A stretch of DNA of 64,000 nt from contig NC_049561.1 in assembly GCF_013368755.1 (NCBI RefSeq), positions 4,278,001 through 4,342,000 on the forward strand, given 5' to 3'. How positions within the stretch are numbered: the first letter of the stretch is position 1; each line of letters begins with the position of its first letter. A model generated the notes under the pieces. That model saw only the letters and a list, made by a program, of their open reading frames with translations, did not search any database and was not told the DNA's origin. A program made the translations under genes and the position numbers. The DNA is from Talaromyces rugulosus (lineage: Eukaryota > Ascomycota > Eurotiomycetes > Eurotiales > Trichocomaceae). Of this stretch, positions 10,764 through 22,444 are shown piece by piece.

Positions 10764-12757
10764 ATGGAGTTCAGTGGACATCCGGCCGTTCGGCTGCTGA
10801 CACCAGAGCCGCTGCAACTAGCATTTGCTTTTACATCTCTCGGGATTGCGTTCCACTTATGCATTCGTACGGTTGAGGTTGACTATAGGTTATGGCGACT
10901 GTTGGGGCTGTACCTGGTCAGTTGGTCCTCCTTGGCAGTAGCGTATAACACTATCTTCGGTCTCGGCTTGCTTCATGCCGTTGGAATTGCGTCGTTTGCA
11001 GGGGTCTGCTTTCACACTGGGCTTGCTTTGAGCATTACCATTTATCGGCTGCTCTTCCATCGACTACGAAACTTCCCTGGCCCCTTGGGCGCCAAGCTCA
11101 GTCGGTTTTATGCGGTTAAGCTTGCGTCTAAAAACCTCCAGTATCACCTAGAGTTGCAAGGGCTCCATCGGAAGTACGGTGATTTTGTCCGCACAGGTAT
11201 GGGATTGGGAAGCGATATCAATGCTCCTTGAAAGTCGGTACTTAATTAACGTTGTATACAGGACCTCGCGAAATCTCCGTCATTCGCCCGTCTGCTGTCC
11301 AAACAATTCATGGCTCCAAGTCGGCTTGCTTACGGTCGACGTGGTATAGTCAGGTCTCGGACGATGTCACCAAGATATCGCTGAATTCAACTCGAAACCC
11401 TGATGTTCACCGTCGCAGAAAACGAGCATGGGATCGGGGGTTCAGCATCAAGGGTACCGTGTTCCTCCTAGTGTGAGACCAAAGTAGGCATGTTTCAACT
11501 CACATGGAATACCATAGCCCTATCTATCTACGAGCCACGAGTTCGATCAAAGGTTGATGTGCTTGTATCGCAACTCCGAGCACGCTTAGGCCAGCCAATT
11601 AATATCGCCGAGTGGACTATGTTTTTGAGTTTTGATGTAATGGGCCAAATTGGATTTGACAAAGATTTCCATCAATTGGAAGAGGCAAAAGAGCACAGTG
11701 CCATCGCCGGCCTCCATGCTCAAATGGCAGTACTCGGACTGCTCAGTCCGCTACCGTGGCTACTATCGTTTCTCGGCTCAATCCCCGGGTTGACGGGCAG
11801 TTACGCATTGTTCATGGACTATTGTGCCAAGCAAGTTGAGGAAGCAAAAGCCGTGTGTACTTCCTAGTGGGCCAGAGAAACCAATATCTGACATGTGAGA
11901 TCTAGAAATGGCAACCGGGGAGTGATGAAAATCCCACCAGTGTCATCTCCTGGCTTCTTAAGGCCAAGGATGAGAACGACCAATCTGCTCCTCCTGGAGA
12001 TGGAGCTTTGGATGAAGATGGACGTCTTATCATCATTGCCGGAAGGTATGTTTTATCTGTCCTTCTTGGACTTCTTATTCTAACCAATATTCCAGTGACA
12101 CAACAGGGGTGACACTTGCCAATGCGTTATATTTCCTTATAAAAAATCCTCCGGTGTATAAAAAGCTTCAAACCCAACTCGATAGCATTTTCCCCGTAGG
12201 CGACAGTTCATGTACCTATGACAAAATCCGAGATATACCGTATCTTGATGCAGTTATAAATGAAACGCTGCGTCTCAAGCCAGCTGTACCTAGTGGCCAA
12301 CCACGGGTGACCCCTCCGGATGGCTTGCAAATCGACGATGTCTGGATTCCTGGAGATATCAATGTTATCACTCCGCAGTATGTGATTCAGCGGGATGAGC
12401 GAAATTTCCCTAGAGGAGAAGAATATGTGCCTGAAAGATGGCTTGCCGAAGAAAAGAAGGCTATGATCTTTCACGAGCAAGCCTTTTTTCCATTTCAAAT
12501 TGGTGAGTCGATTATAACATCAGCCTAGTTGGTCAGTACGTTAACAGGGCGTATTAGGCCCGTATGGATGTGTAGGCAAGCAGCTTGCTCTTATGCAGCT
12601 CCGCTGGACGATTTCCTTGGTAGCGCTGAATTTCGATATTTCGCTCGCTCCAGGGGAGGATGGTGTTTCATTTGATCAAGGGGCAAAAGATACATTCACT
12701 TTTTCCGTGTCACCACTGCAAATGAAGTTTCAGACAAGGACCAAATCCAACATCTAG
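10764..12757 (+). CDS. Cytochrome P450 monooxygenase
   Basis: Six exons (10764-11196, 11262-11453, 11518-11852, 11906-12045, 12096-12502, 12558-12757) give 568 residues with all junctions in phase. The N-terminus carries several hydrophobic helices followed by the proline-rich hinge NFPGPLG. Motifs: oxygen-binding I-helix AGSDTT (about 365-370), K-helix ETLR (about 424), PERW, and the haem loop FPFQIGPYGCVGKQLAL, with Cys near 507 as the iron ligand. The haem loop has Tyr where most P450s have Arg/His; GPYGCVG is a known variant in several fungal P450 families, so this need not be a defect. The long membrane N-terminus recalls fungal secondary-metabolism P450s. The substrate is unknown. Anchored in the ER membrane. 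Confidence 0.87.
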
Positions 12758-14400
12758 ATGTGTTTTGGCGAATGACAAGCGATGCAGGATGGTTTCCGAC
12801 TAGCACGATTCACGAACTAGGTCTGAGGTGAATTATTTATAACTGCAGTCCCCAATTCAATATTGTTGATTTCAAGTGTGTACGTGTATGACCTTAAGAT
12901 TTAAGCGCAACTAGTACACATATGGCCGTTTAATTTTCTGGCTTTATCGATTGATCATGATATTGTTCCATTCATATATACATGTAGACGATCCCGTTTT
13001 GAGCGTTTAATTTCCAAACATTTGAATGTTATTTATATAAGAACTATCTCAAAAAGGTATATTTTACATATTTTCGTGGCTACAGAACAAGAATTCATTC
13101 AGGATTATAATGTAAAAGGATAGGTATGGCGATAAAGAAGTTTTATTGCCATTGAGTACATAGGTATGGAAGGGCAACGCACCGTAGATGTAGATTCAGG
13201 CACGTATGTATTCTTAACTAATTTGACATTTTACTTCTACTACTAGATTTTCTGGGCTTGACAACCCAGACTATCTAAAAACACAGTGTCTGTAAAAACC
13301 CATTGACTGTGGCAAAATATTGAGGTCAGGAGCCTGGAGCTTGGTTCTTGAATCGTCACAACTTCTCTTGTGGAGGCAGTCAGGGTTTGTTTTCGGTTTG
13401 TAGAGTGTCCGGATTCATTCAAGTCAAAAAGAGGGAATAGGGACAGCCAATGGACATGTTACTGTGCTTATTAAGCAGGCGAAAGTAGGGAGCGATGAGT
13501 CCAACGGCATCTCTCATTGTTGTCAACACACGAACATGTCGTTTCATCTAGTTCGTGGAGTTTTAAAAACCGAAGCAGAGAAATACACTCAAGAAATGCC
13601 CTGCAACGACGGGCATCTAAGATATTCCAAAACTTGCATAGCACCGGTCCTCCACGTATAGGCCATATCCATCCATTCTATACAATCTGTGCGAGTTGAC
13701 GCCTGCTCATGCATGGTTAACATCATCCAAATCCGACGCGTAACCCCACTCATTTGTGTCTTGTTTGGGGTTTAGACTAGAAGATATAATATGCGCTATG
13801 ACTGGTCAAAATGATCCCCTGAAAGACCAGCGGAGAAGATATTTTTCCGCAGGCGACACGACCAAACAACCTAAGAAGACAGTTGTAGTTATGGTTGTTT
13901 CAAACGGTGGTGTGAAGGCTAAAAGGCACAACACCTAATCATTTTCACAAGGCCGAAAAAAAAAAATTTCTTGATAGCTTGAATCTTTCCATATGACGAG
14001 CAAATGTGACACTCATGGTAAGAAACTTGATGGATGAGGAAATGGACGTGTCAGGCATAACCAGATACCCATCATGTGAGGAATAGCCTCAATATCAAAG
14101 AAGTATGCCGTGTATATTTGGAAAAAGAAAACAGGAAGAAGAGGGGTAAGAAATAAAATAAATAGTAATTCCTATCGCCTTCTCTACAAACGACACCCCG
14201 GCAAGTTCCATGTCCTGACGAGATTCTTCAACAAAATAAAAACCCCGTGTAACAAAGCATTCCGATACCGCAGTGCAGGATTTATGGGAACATCCTAAAC
14301 CAGCACCGCTCGACTTTTGCTTTTTCTGTGACATGAAATGTGTAGATTATGATCTGGCCAAGTTATTGCCAAAGCGTACAAATGTACTTTTCTTATATCC
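12758..14400. other. Intergenic, no supported gene
   Basis: AT-leaning sequence between the P450 and the SDR, which both end towards this gap. Short A-runs occur (near 13958). No coding signature or recognisable repeat was found. Confidence 0.5.
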
Positions 14401-15267
14401 TTACTTCCTAATCTCAATTGCTTCAATTCCTTTGGCGGCTTTTTCCTTCCAGTCTTCTCTCCAGCGTGACAACGGAGGCCGGCCGTAGACAAGATCCCCT
14501 GAACCCCAAACGATTCTCTTCCGGTCCGTCTCCTCGGTTACCTCATTGTCGGGGCAAATTATGTAGAATGTGCCGTTGGATATTTTTTCGTTCATAAAGC
14601 CAACGACCTGTTCCGATGTCCATGCACCGTCTGGTTTGGAAGTGAAATTACCAGCTGTCAGCCCTGTGTAGGTCCAGCCAGGAACTAACAAATGGACACT
14701 GATATTTGGATTGTTGTTATAGAGGTCCAATGACAGCTGCTCGGCGATCGTTTTGACCGCACTTTTTGAGGCATTATACGCTGGGTTTCCCGGAGGGTTC
14801 GTGATCCCTTGTTTGGAGCCCGTGAGAACAATCGCCCTGGGGTCTTTCTTTTCACTTGTCACACTATCGATAAATGCGGCCAGTCCATTTGTATAGCCGA
14901 GTGTGTTGGTGGCGATTGTCTTTTCAAAGTACTCGGGATCTTGCCAGGGTGTTTTGCCTTGGGCAGGCTTGAAGCTAGCGCCAGCATTGAGCATCAGAAA
15001 GTCGATTCCGGCTGGATACTTGGCGAGAACATCTTGCTGGACTGTCTTCCAAGCGTCTCGGGCGGACACGTCTATATGGTAAGTGGATATCGTATTGCTG
15101 GAAGAGGGTTGCATCTGGGCAGCAGCAGCAGACAAAGCGTCTTGGCTCTTGTCGAGCAGCACAACGTTCATGCCATGGGCGTAGCAGGATTTGGCGGCGG
15201 CGAGGCCGATTCCGGAGGCACCGCCTGTTATCAGTGCTGTTGCACCCTTTCGAAAGACAGCCGACAT
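14401..15267 (-). CDS. Short-chain dehydrogenase/reductase (classical SDR)
   Basis: Intronless, 288 residues, starting at ATG 15267 (MSAVFRKG), the first ATG in the open frame. Shows the Rossmann nucleotide loop TGGASGIG at about residues 14-21, NAG in the core and the catalytic YNASK near 170. Length and layout fit an NAD(P)-dependent classical SDR. The C-terminus (VYGRPPLSRWREDWKEK) is a tail seen in fungal SDRs with unknown substrates. No signal or membrane segment is visible, so it is probably cytosolic. It stands alone between two long gaps; a link with the nearby P450 is possible but not shown. Confidence 0.85.
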   Translation of the reverse strand: MSAVFRKGATALITGGASGIGLAAAKSCYAHGMNVVLLDKSQDALSAAAAQMQPSSSNTISTYHIDVSARDAWKTVQQDVLAKYPAGIDFLMLNAGASFKPAQGKTPWQDPEYFEKTIATNTLGYTNGLAAFIDSVTSEKKDPRAIVLTGSKQGITNPPGNPAYNASKSAVKTIAEQLSLDLYNNNPNISVHLLVPGWTYTGLTAGNFTSKPDGAWTSEQVVGFMNEKISNGTFYIICPDNEVTEETDRKRIVWGSGDLVYGRPPLSRWREDWKEKAAKGIEAIEIRK

Positions 15268-15879
15268 GTTTAATGTGTGTTTTAAGGTTAGGAACAATAC
15301 TAATAGTGATGGTGAAGGAGGGAGGTTGATGTTGTTGACCCCGCACCGTTTCCCGCTACGTCATACTCTCTATCACCATGCTACCATGTATTTCTACGAG
15401 ATCAAATAATGACTGGAATCAATTTATATGTATATACAAAACTACAATATATGCATTTTTCGAGGCCACTTTCTAAAAATAGGGTTGATAGTAGTTATGT
15501 ATCAATTGATCAATTGTTGCGTATACTGCATGTGAAATATACCAGAAGATGTATATATTGATATCAGACTCCCACTATATGCGCCTCGACTTTTGAGCAA
15601 GTAAACATGAAAGATATCAATTGATCTGGTCCGAAAATGCATATCTTAGATTGTTAATAATTATTGTACTTAGGCTTTAGTACCTGAATGAAATCTCACG
15701 TGCATGTGTGATGCGACCTTCTTTCCCCATGCGGCAAAGAGCTGCGTATTTTCTTCAAGTTCCCCTTGTCATCATCGCCAATGCAACCTTCCTTCCAGAT
15801 CATCAATTGCTCGTTTAAAACCAACAGAGGTACCGCCACGAACGTCTGAATGTAGCGACACGGCAATAACACCGCGACG
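15268..15879. other. Intergenic, AT-rich, two ATCAATTGAT palindromes
   Basis: Divergent upstream region of the SDR (left) and the secreted glycosidase-like gene (right). Two copies of the ten-base palindrome ATCAATTGAT lie at 15501-15510 and 15616-15625; the first is followed at once by a further caattg. Confidence 0.6.
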
Positions 15880-17627
15880 ATGAGGACATTCTGGCCTGCG
15901 ATCGCGGCGCTGCTGGGCGCACAAGGGGTTACCGCGCAAACAACAACAACGGCCATTCCGCGCTGGTGTGGAAAGCCGTATGAGAGCGGGTGCGTTGCGA
16001 AAAAAAAAATCTCTATAATGGTCGCACTCATTAATCGATTAATCGCAGATCTCCCAACATTAACCCAGGAGGCCAGCTGGAGCCGCCCAAGCCCTCGTCG
16101 ACTCCCTTGCTCTTCGTCCAGGTCGAGCCGCGACACAACATCTACGTCTCGTCCGAGAAGACTGCTACATTTATTGTCGACGCCGCGCTTTCGCAGTACC
16201 ATGGCGAACCGTATCGCAATTCGACCCAGCAGCTGGGCGACCCAGACGTGCAGCCGTTCAACGATTTGTATTTCAACATCTTACTGGAGTCGACCGACCA
16301 GGTGCTGGTCACAAACAACGTCTCGGTCAACAGCACCGACAACCTGTTCGACTTCGATATCAGCACGCTGAAGCCGCAGCTGGATGCCTATGAGATTGTG
16401 CTTAGTGGCGCATCTGCTGATGGCAACCAGACATTTACTGCAACGACCAAATTGTTCTACCTCCCCGACAAGACGACCGGCAGTGTCACCAAGATCGACA
16501 ACTTGAACGGCGGCTTGTTGTTTAGAAACAACGCGACAAACAACGAGTTCGTCCCGTTCATTGCATTTGGATTCTACACCAGCTATGGGGGATATCTCGA
16601 ATTGAGTCTGGACAATGTGAAAAAGTACTACGACCTAGGCTACAGCGCCATCCACCCCGTGTCGTCGTACTCCCCCAACCTAACCGTCATCCTGGACTAT
16701 TTCGATGAACTGAATCTGCCCTTCCAATACGACATGCGAGGGACCTATCAGAACCTGACCTCGGTCGAGGAAGAAGTTAACCTGGCCAAAGACTACAGCA
16801 CGCTCTTAACCTGGTACACGGCCGACGAGCCTGATGGAAACCAAGACCCGTTCAATGCAACGTCTCTTGCGTATGATACCATTACCAAAATCGACAAATA
16901 TCACCCTGTGGGCGTCGTTCTTAATTGCCAGAACTACTTCTTTGACGAATACTCCCAAGGCGCCGACTTCTTGATGGAAGATGCATACCCGATCGGAATT
17001 AATGCAACCTGGTCGAAGAAATGGGACACGCCATGCAACACGACATACGGAGACTGTGGTTGCGATAACTGTCTCGGTGAACTTCAAGATGTGTCCAACC
17101 GCATCGATGACCTCGCCCGGTATCAGGAATACTTGGGACAGTCGCCGAAGCCTATATGGGCCGTGCCGCAGTCCTTTGACGGCGAGCAATACTGGGACCG
17201 CAACCCTACGGAGGACGAAACATGGGTTATGAATCAGTTGAGTCTGAACCACGGGGCCAAGTCGATCATGATGTGGACCTTTCCCACCCTCGATCATCTA
17301 GCGACTGCAAATTCGCTGCAGTCCAAGGTCATTACCAAGTCGCCGGTGCTTGACTTGCTGACCGGCACACAACCGCAGGCCCTGTCGATACCAGGCCACC
17401 AGCTTCTCGATGTAGCTTATTGGATCGTGGGTAGCCAGGCCTTGGTCAGTGTCGTGAATCTGGCTTACGCCGAGACGTCATCGGAAATATCCATCCAGCT
17501 ACCCTTTGATGCAGCTGCTATTTCGTCGACTCCATGGGGCTCTGTTGATTGGAAATTGTCTGGGAATGCCCTCGAGGTCCAGGGACTGAATGCAACTGCC
17601 ACCAGTCTTGTGATCCTAGATCTGTAG
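15880..17627 (+). CDS. Secreted glycosidase-like TIM-barrel protein
   Basis: Two exons (15880-15989, 16049-17627; intron of 59 bases) give 562 residues. Residues 1-18 form a signal peptide (WPAIAALLGAQGVTA), and many Asn-X-Ser/Thr sites point to a glycosylated extracellular protein. A beta-sandwich-like N-terminal part (about 45-190) precedes a barrel-like part containing FIAFGFYTSYGG, LTWYTADEPDGN and MEDAYPIGIN. The acidic pair in the ADEPD segment is placed like the catalytic residues of GH-fold enzymes, which suggests but does not prove glycosidase activity. A Cys-rich loop (CNTTYGDCGCDNC) sits near 385. No substrate can be assigned. It is convergent with the Zn2Cys6 gene on its right. 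Confidence 0.75.
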
Positions 17628-17732
17628 ACCCGTTTGAAACATGTAAATCATTCTTGTTGATTCAAATCAAACCATCCTCTGCTGCAAACCAAGCAAGTAG
17701 TAGCCTTAGTCCTTTGAGATGTATCAGTATTA

Positions 17733-19799
17733 TCATGAAATGGAAGCAAATTCCGTGTCTACCAGGGCTGTGACCGCCGGAAATGGGAGATTCAGATGCA
17801 TCTTCGTCTTTTCCATTTCTTGCCCAATCGTTAAGAAAATCTTCCGATTGGTGGTGTCGAATTTCGGGTAAGCATATGTTAGACGAACACTCTGGGGTAC
17901 TTCTGTGGATGTCCCAATCGAATAGCCACCCTCTTGTCTCGTTTCTGTAACAATTGAAGTCAAAGACGAGACATCATCACGATAATCGAGGCCAAGCTTG
18001 ACAGCAGCAGCTTCTTCTATCGCTATGACCTTCTCAGCTGCGATTGCCGTCACGTGGCTATTATAGACACCTTCCTGGCGACATGCTGAACGGAGAACAT
18101 GAACAGCCTTGCGACGAATGATTGGATCACGGCAAAGAGTGGCAACATTGTAAAGTGGCCCAATAATGCAATTGTCTAGGGTGAAAGTCGGCTTGGGACC
18201 ATTCTCATCTCGCATTTGCGGAATATGCGAGGAATCGGACGGAGACTCATTGTCTAATGTAACCTGGGCGACTGACGCAGACAGTGATAAGATCTCTGCA
18301 AATAAGGGATTGTATTCATCCCAATCAAAGGAGTCACTCCCTCCAGATTGACCATTCGCTAACAATAAAACGAGACCATATTGATGTATGCGCAAGATTT
18401 TCAAACCTACACGTTCTTTAGCTGTAAGGTACGTCCCGCGGGACTGCTCAAACAGATCTAGAGCTGCCCTCCATTTGTTAAAAACCGACGCATACTGCTG
18501 CGTTAGATAAGTGGACACGCCTTGTACCTGGTCCGGGGACGCTGATTTGATAGCCTTGGCGTATATAGTTGAACATAGTCGACTGTTGTGTTCGAGAAAG
18601 TCGCGCGCCTCTGCGAGAGAGTTAAATTTTTCTGGGACTTCTATTTGAATATTATACGGCTGATTCCTTTCGATGATCTCAAAAGTAGGGTGATCTGTGT
18701 CTACACGGGTCTACTAAGCGGTCAGTACTTTGCACTCAACAAGAAACGCTCTCTAGAGCGATTTACCAAAACAAATATTTGAATTTGAAGACGGGTGAAC
18801 ATTTTATGTAGAGTTTCCATTTCCAGCATGGTCACGGTAGACGGTTTCAGGGCAGGATGGCGATAAGTGCCAGAGCTAGGATCATGGCGTACTTCTCCCA
18901 GGATCCTCATGCCACTGCGAACATGATTGATAGCGGACACGTAATGGCCGGAGAGGGTCTGCCAAGTTGATCAGCGGGGTGGATTTTGAGTTATTCGTGC
19001 GGAGAGTTTTACCTCGAAGCAAACAAAAAGAATACACGAGATCAAGCACACATCCACGGTTATGTTGCTAGTCGTTTCCGTAGAAGTGTGTATATAAGTG
19101 TTGGGCAAAGATGGGGTTGAGGAGGCCAGAAGAGCTCTTATTGCGGCCACATATTCTTGTATAGCGAAATTATCTTGTCTACTCTGAAGGAGCCCCAAGG
19201 ATGCAATTTCCTGGCGGCTCTCAAACTTCTCATGCAGCGCTCCTAGAGCGACCAAGGCGTGCCATACGGACTTTTCATGCTGGCTGACTTGCAAGACGAG
19301 GTGGTCCCAGAACTCTGAGCCACCATAGCCTGCTAGAGATGAGACCGTTCTCTCATAAAAGTATTGAAACGACCGGGTCTCTCGTTCGTCTTCTGAAAGT
19401 CCGAAAAGCGGGGGCCGACAGGATGGAAGTTGCAGGCGATTATATCCGAGACGAGACTGTAGACCTGTTTCCTCGTAGCCATCACACTTGCGTCCGGTCG
19501 AAGAGCATCTTAAACAGTTTGGCCTGGCTTCGTCGCATTTGATCCGTCTTTCTGTACGAACGGAGGGATATATATCAGCGGGGTTCAAGGCTATGGGTTA
19601 CGGCTGTAATCCTCACTCCTAGACTCTCAAAAGCTCGATTAGTCTCATGACATATTCAACAATACCACCACATAAGGGTGTAAATAATGCGCACCGCATT
19701 GAGTCGCTACAGGTGCAGAAAGACTTACTTGCATGTCAAACAGCCCGACTTAGTCTTGGCCCGGTAGGAACGGCGCTCAGCGTCAGAATTCCAGCGCAT
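17733..19799 (-). CDS. Zn2Cys6 transcription factor with fungal-specific C-terminal domain
   Basis: Four exons (19799-19729, 19551-19014, 18958-18767, 18710-17733) give 592 residues. The zinc cluster is split by a 177-base intron: exon 1 ends in KSGCLTCK and exon 2 continues RRIKCDEARPNC followed by LRC and KCDGY, supplying all six cysteines with normal spacing. The rest matches the helical regulatory domain of fungal C6 activators (Fungal_trans_2 type). The donor of the third intron could be GTTTTG or GTAAAT, both in phase; the latter is used here. Nuclear DNA-binding regulator. It is divergent from the Dal5-type transporter across about 615 bases with striking palindromes, so that transporter is its most likely target. 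Confidence 0.85.
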
Positions 19800-20414
19800 G
19801 ACGCGAGGGCTGCAACACACTTATCTGTTCTAGTTGAGTTTGGTTTGAAATAAAAACAGACGGCAAGTTACTCTGTATCAGCAAGTCTTCTCGAGGTTAT
19901 CGACGGAGACCTGTGACCGACACGCTAGTTCAAAAACGGACTAGGGGAAATTCCCGCCAAGAAATCACTCCTCCTCGCTTGACTGGTTGAGCCATTCTTA
20001 CAATAGTTAATCAGCAAGTGCTCTCATCACCCATCTGCACCTGGCTGACCGGGATAAAGGAATCCTAACTGCGCACCTCGGCATGAGTCTATGACCTTTG
20101 ACCGGCCATCGGACTTCTCCCGACCCAATCGGCATTCAGGCTCTCCCCGGAAATTCCCCGCCTCCCACGCTGCGTGGGGGTGCGGAGGAGATGCTGCTTC
20201 ATGTTATCAACGATTTGAATTAGTTTACGGACGATTGTCCTCCCAGGCGGGGTGATGTGGCTCTTTATGCGGGTCGAACCACACTGAAGTCCTGGCAGCG
20301 AGGGCTATAAACAGGAGCCTTTGTCCGTGCTTCCCCCGTCTTCCCTTTCTACCTGGTGTCACAACGACTTATAAATCGGCCAGACAGCCAATTAAGCTCT
20401 TGTCCGGGTACACT
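19800..20414. promoter_or_regulatory. Divergent regulator/transporter promoter with palindromes
   Basis: Contains GGGAAATTCCC (19945-19955), a second GGAAATTCC (20149-20157) inside a CGG-N7-CCG arrangement (20148-20160), and the inverted repeat CCCACGC-T-GCGTGGG (20164-20178). A TATA-like element (ctataaac) lies near 20304, about 110 bases before the transporter ATG. Zn2Cys6 proteins commonly bind paired CGG triplets, so the CGG/CCG pair is a candidate operator. This is inference from sequence only. Confidence 0.5.
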
Positions 20415-22245
20415 ATGGCGGACAGAAAAAGCGTGGACTCGCAGCAAGAAGTTGTCGAAGATGTAGACATCACCTTGAAAGGCCTGCCACTCTCCGCGGA
20501 GTCGGCCATGCCCCCGGCCCTTGCTGCTCTCAGCGATGAGGAGTATGCTCGGGTTGGCAGGAGTGCCGTATGGAAGCTCGATCTGCGCGTGATGCCCGCG
20601 GTTTCGATCATGTACATTTTGAATTATCTGGATCGCCAGAACATTGCCAGCGCGAAGTTAGCAAATATCGTGGAAGATCTACACATGACCAGTGTCCAAT
20701 TCCAAACCTGCGTCAGTCTGCTATTTGTTGGATACAGTACGTTTCAATCATTGGCTCTAGTGATACTGTCACGTGTTAATATTGTTCCTTCATAGTTTTG
20801 ATGCAAGTCCCCTCGAACATGATCGCCAGCAAGACCAAGTATCCCGGGATCTATCTTTGTGCAGCAATGGCCGTCTGGGGTATTATCTCCGCCTGTACCG
20901 CCGCAGTTCAGAGTTTTTCCGGTCTGGTAGCAGCTCGTTTCTTCCTCGGATTTGTCGAAGCTGCTTTCCTACCTGGTGTTGTGTATTATATTTCGCTCTT
21001 CTACAACCGACAGCAAATCACCTTGCGCACAGCTATCTTCTACTCGGGCTCTCAAATTGGCAATGCCTTTGGACCTTTGTTGGCAATAGGGATCTTGGAA
21101 ATGGACGGCATGCAAGGAATCAGTGGATGGCGGTGGCTATTTATCATCGAGGGCGTGGCCACCGTTTTCTTTGCAATCGTATTTGCCGTGATAATGCCGA
21201 GTTCTCTGCAGGGAATCGGAGGAACGAGTGAACTGGAAAGCGAATATCTGCGGTACAACTATGCCAAAGATATTGGACAACAGGACCACAGAGAGGAAGC
21301 AAGTGCCTGGGCTGGCGCGAAACTTGCCGTCCAAGACCCCAAGACATGGCTGCTTATGGCAACTTTGTGGGCGGTTAGTCTTTGATCTTCCATCTAATAC
21401 CTTTTCTAAACGTGCTAATCAAGCTTTACAGACATATGTGTCCGCAGCAGTGGTGAATTGGTTCCCATCGGTTGTTGCTACGCTCGGGTATGATCGAAAT
21501 ACAACTTATGGTCTTACTGCTGTAAGTTTCTAGTGGACTTGGTGCATTTGATATATGAGAAAAAAATATTAACATTCTTGTTAGCCACCTTATATCCTTT
21601 GTTGCTTCGTCATGCTCCTCAATGGATTCCACTCCGACAAGGTATATGAGTTTGAACCCAACTTCTTTCCATATTTACTAACACTTGTTCTCAGAAACAA
21701 GAGCGGTTCCTGCATGTAGCCGTCCCACTGGCAGTGGCTGTGGTTGCCAACATTGTCGCCGTTTCTTCTCTCAACACCGGTGCTCGATGTACGTAACTAT
21801 CTACCTTGAAATCACGCAGATTATTAACATTGCCCTCCCAGACTTTGCCATGATGCTCATGCCCGGTTCGTGTTATTCAGCCACCGCTGTGATCCTCTCC
21901 TGGATCACAGGGTCCATCTCGCAACCCGCCACGAAGCGTGCGGCAGCTATTGCTCTTATCAACGCCGTGTGTAATACTCCAAACAGTATGCATTCTTGCC
22001 TCTCATTTTACATCATCTGCTAACCCTCTTCACAAGTCTGGACATCGTACATTTACTTTGGCGCGCCGCGCTATCTTGCCGCTTTCATCCTCAACATGGC
22101 AATGGCCGGGCTGGCCATTTTATTTGCGGCAATGACATACATGTATCTTCGACGACAGAACGCTAAGTTGGATCGCGGCGAGGATCTTGGAAAGAACGGC
22201 CCTACTCCCGTCCAGCAAGCAGCTGGCTTCAGATATCTTGCATAA
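20415..22245 (+). CDS. MFS transporter of the allantoate/anion permease (Dal5) type
   Basis: Seven exons (20415-20736, 20796-21373, 21432-21521, 21585-21641, 21695-21788, 21842-21985, 22037-22245), all junctions in phase, about 497 residues. The family signature PAVSIMYILNYLDRQNIASAK follows a cytosolic N-terminus of roughly 55 residues. Then come LMQVPSNM, GFVEAAFLPGVVYY and a total of about twelve hydrophobic segments. The Dal5/Tna1 group imports organic anions such as allantoate, nicotinate or pantothenate across the plasma membrane; the substrate here is open. Transcribed away from the Zn2Cys6 regulator and probably controlled by it. Confidence 0.85.
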
Positions 22246-22444
22246 TCTGTTGAATCTCACTCCATATGGAGTAAATGGACGTACTTAATATAGTGTCCAG
22301 GTTCTTGATCATCATGGCACGACTTATAGAATTAGACTATCTCACAAGCTATTTCACTTTCAATGTTATATCATAACGACATTTGAATAGATATCTACCT
22401 GAACAATGGGGTTTTATACCGCAGCATTTCCCGTTACATTTCAG

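Noticed and set aside
12558..12590. P450 haem loop lacking the usual Arg as a sign of a dead enzyme
   Set aside because: GPYGCVG-type loops occur in working fungal P450 families, and all other motifs are intact.
14809..15273. 154-codon plus-strand frame opposite the SDR
   Set aside because: Shadow of a well-supported SDR with all catalytic motifs.
16806..17297. 163-codon open frame antisense to the secreted glycosidase-like gene
   Set aside because: Explained by codon bias of the sense gene; no start context or domain.
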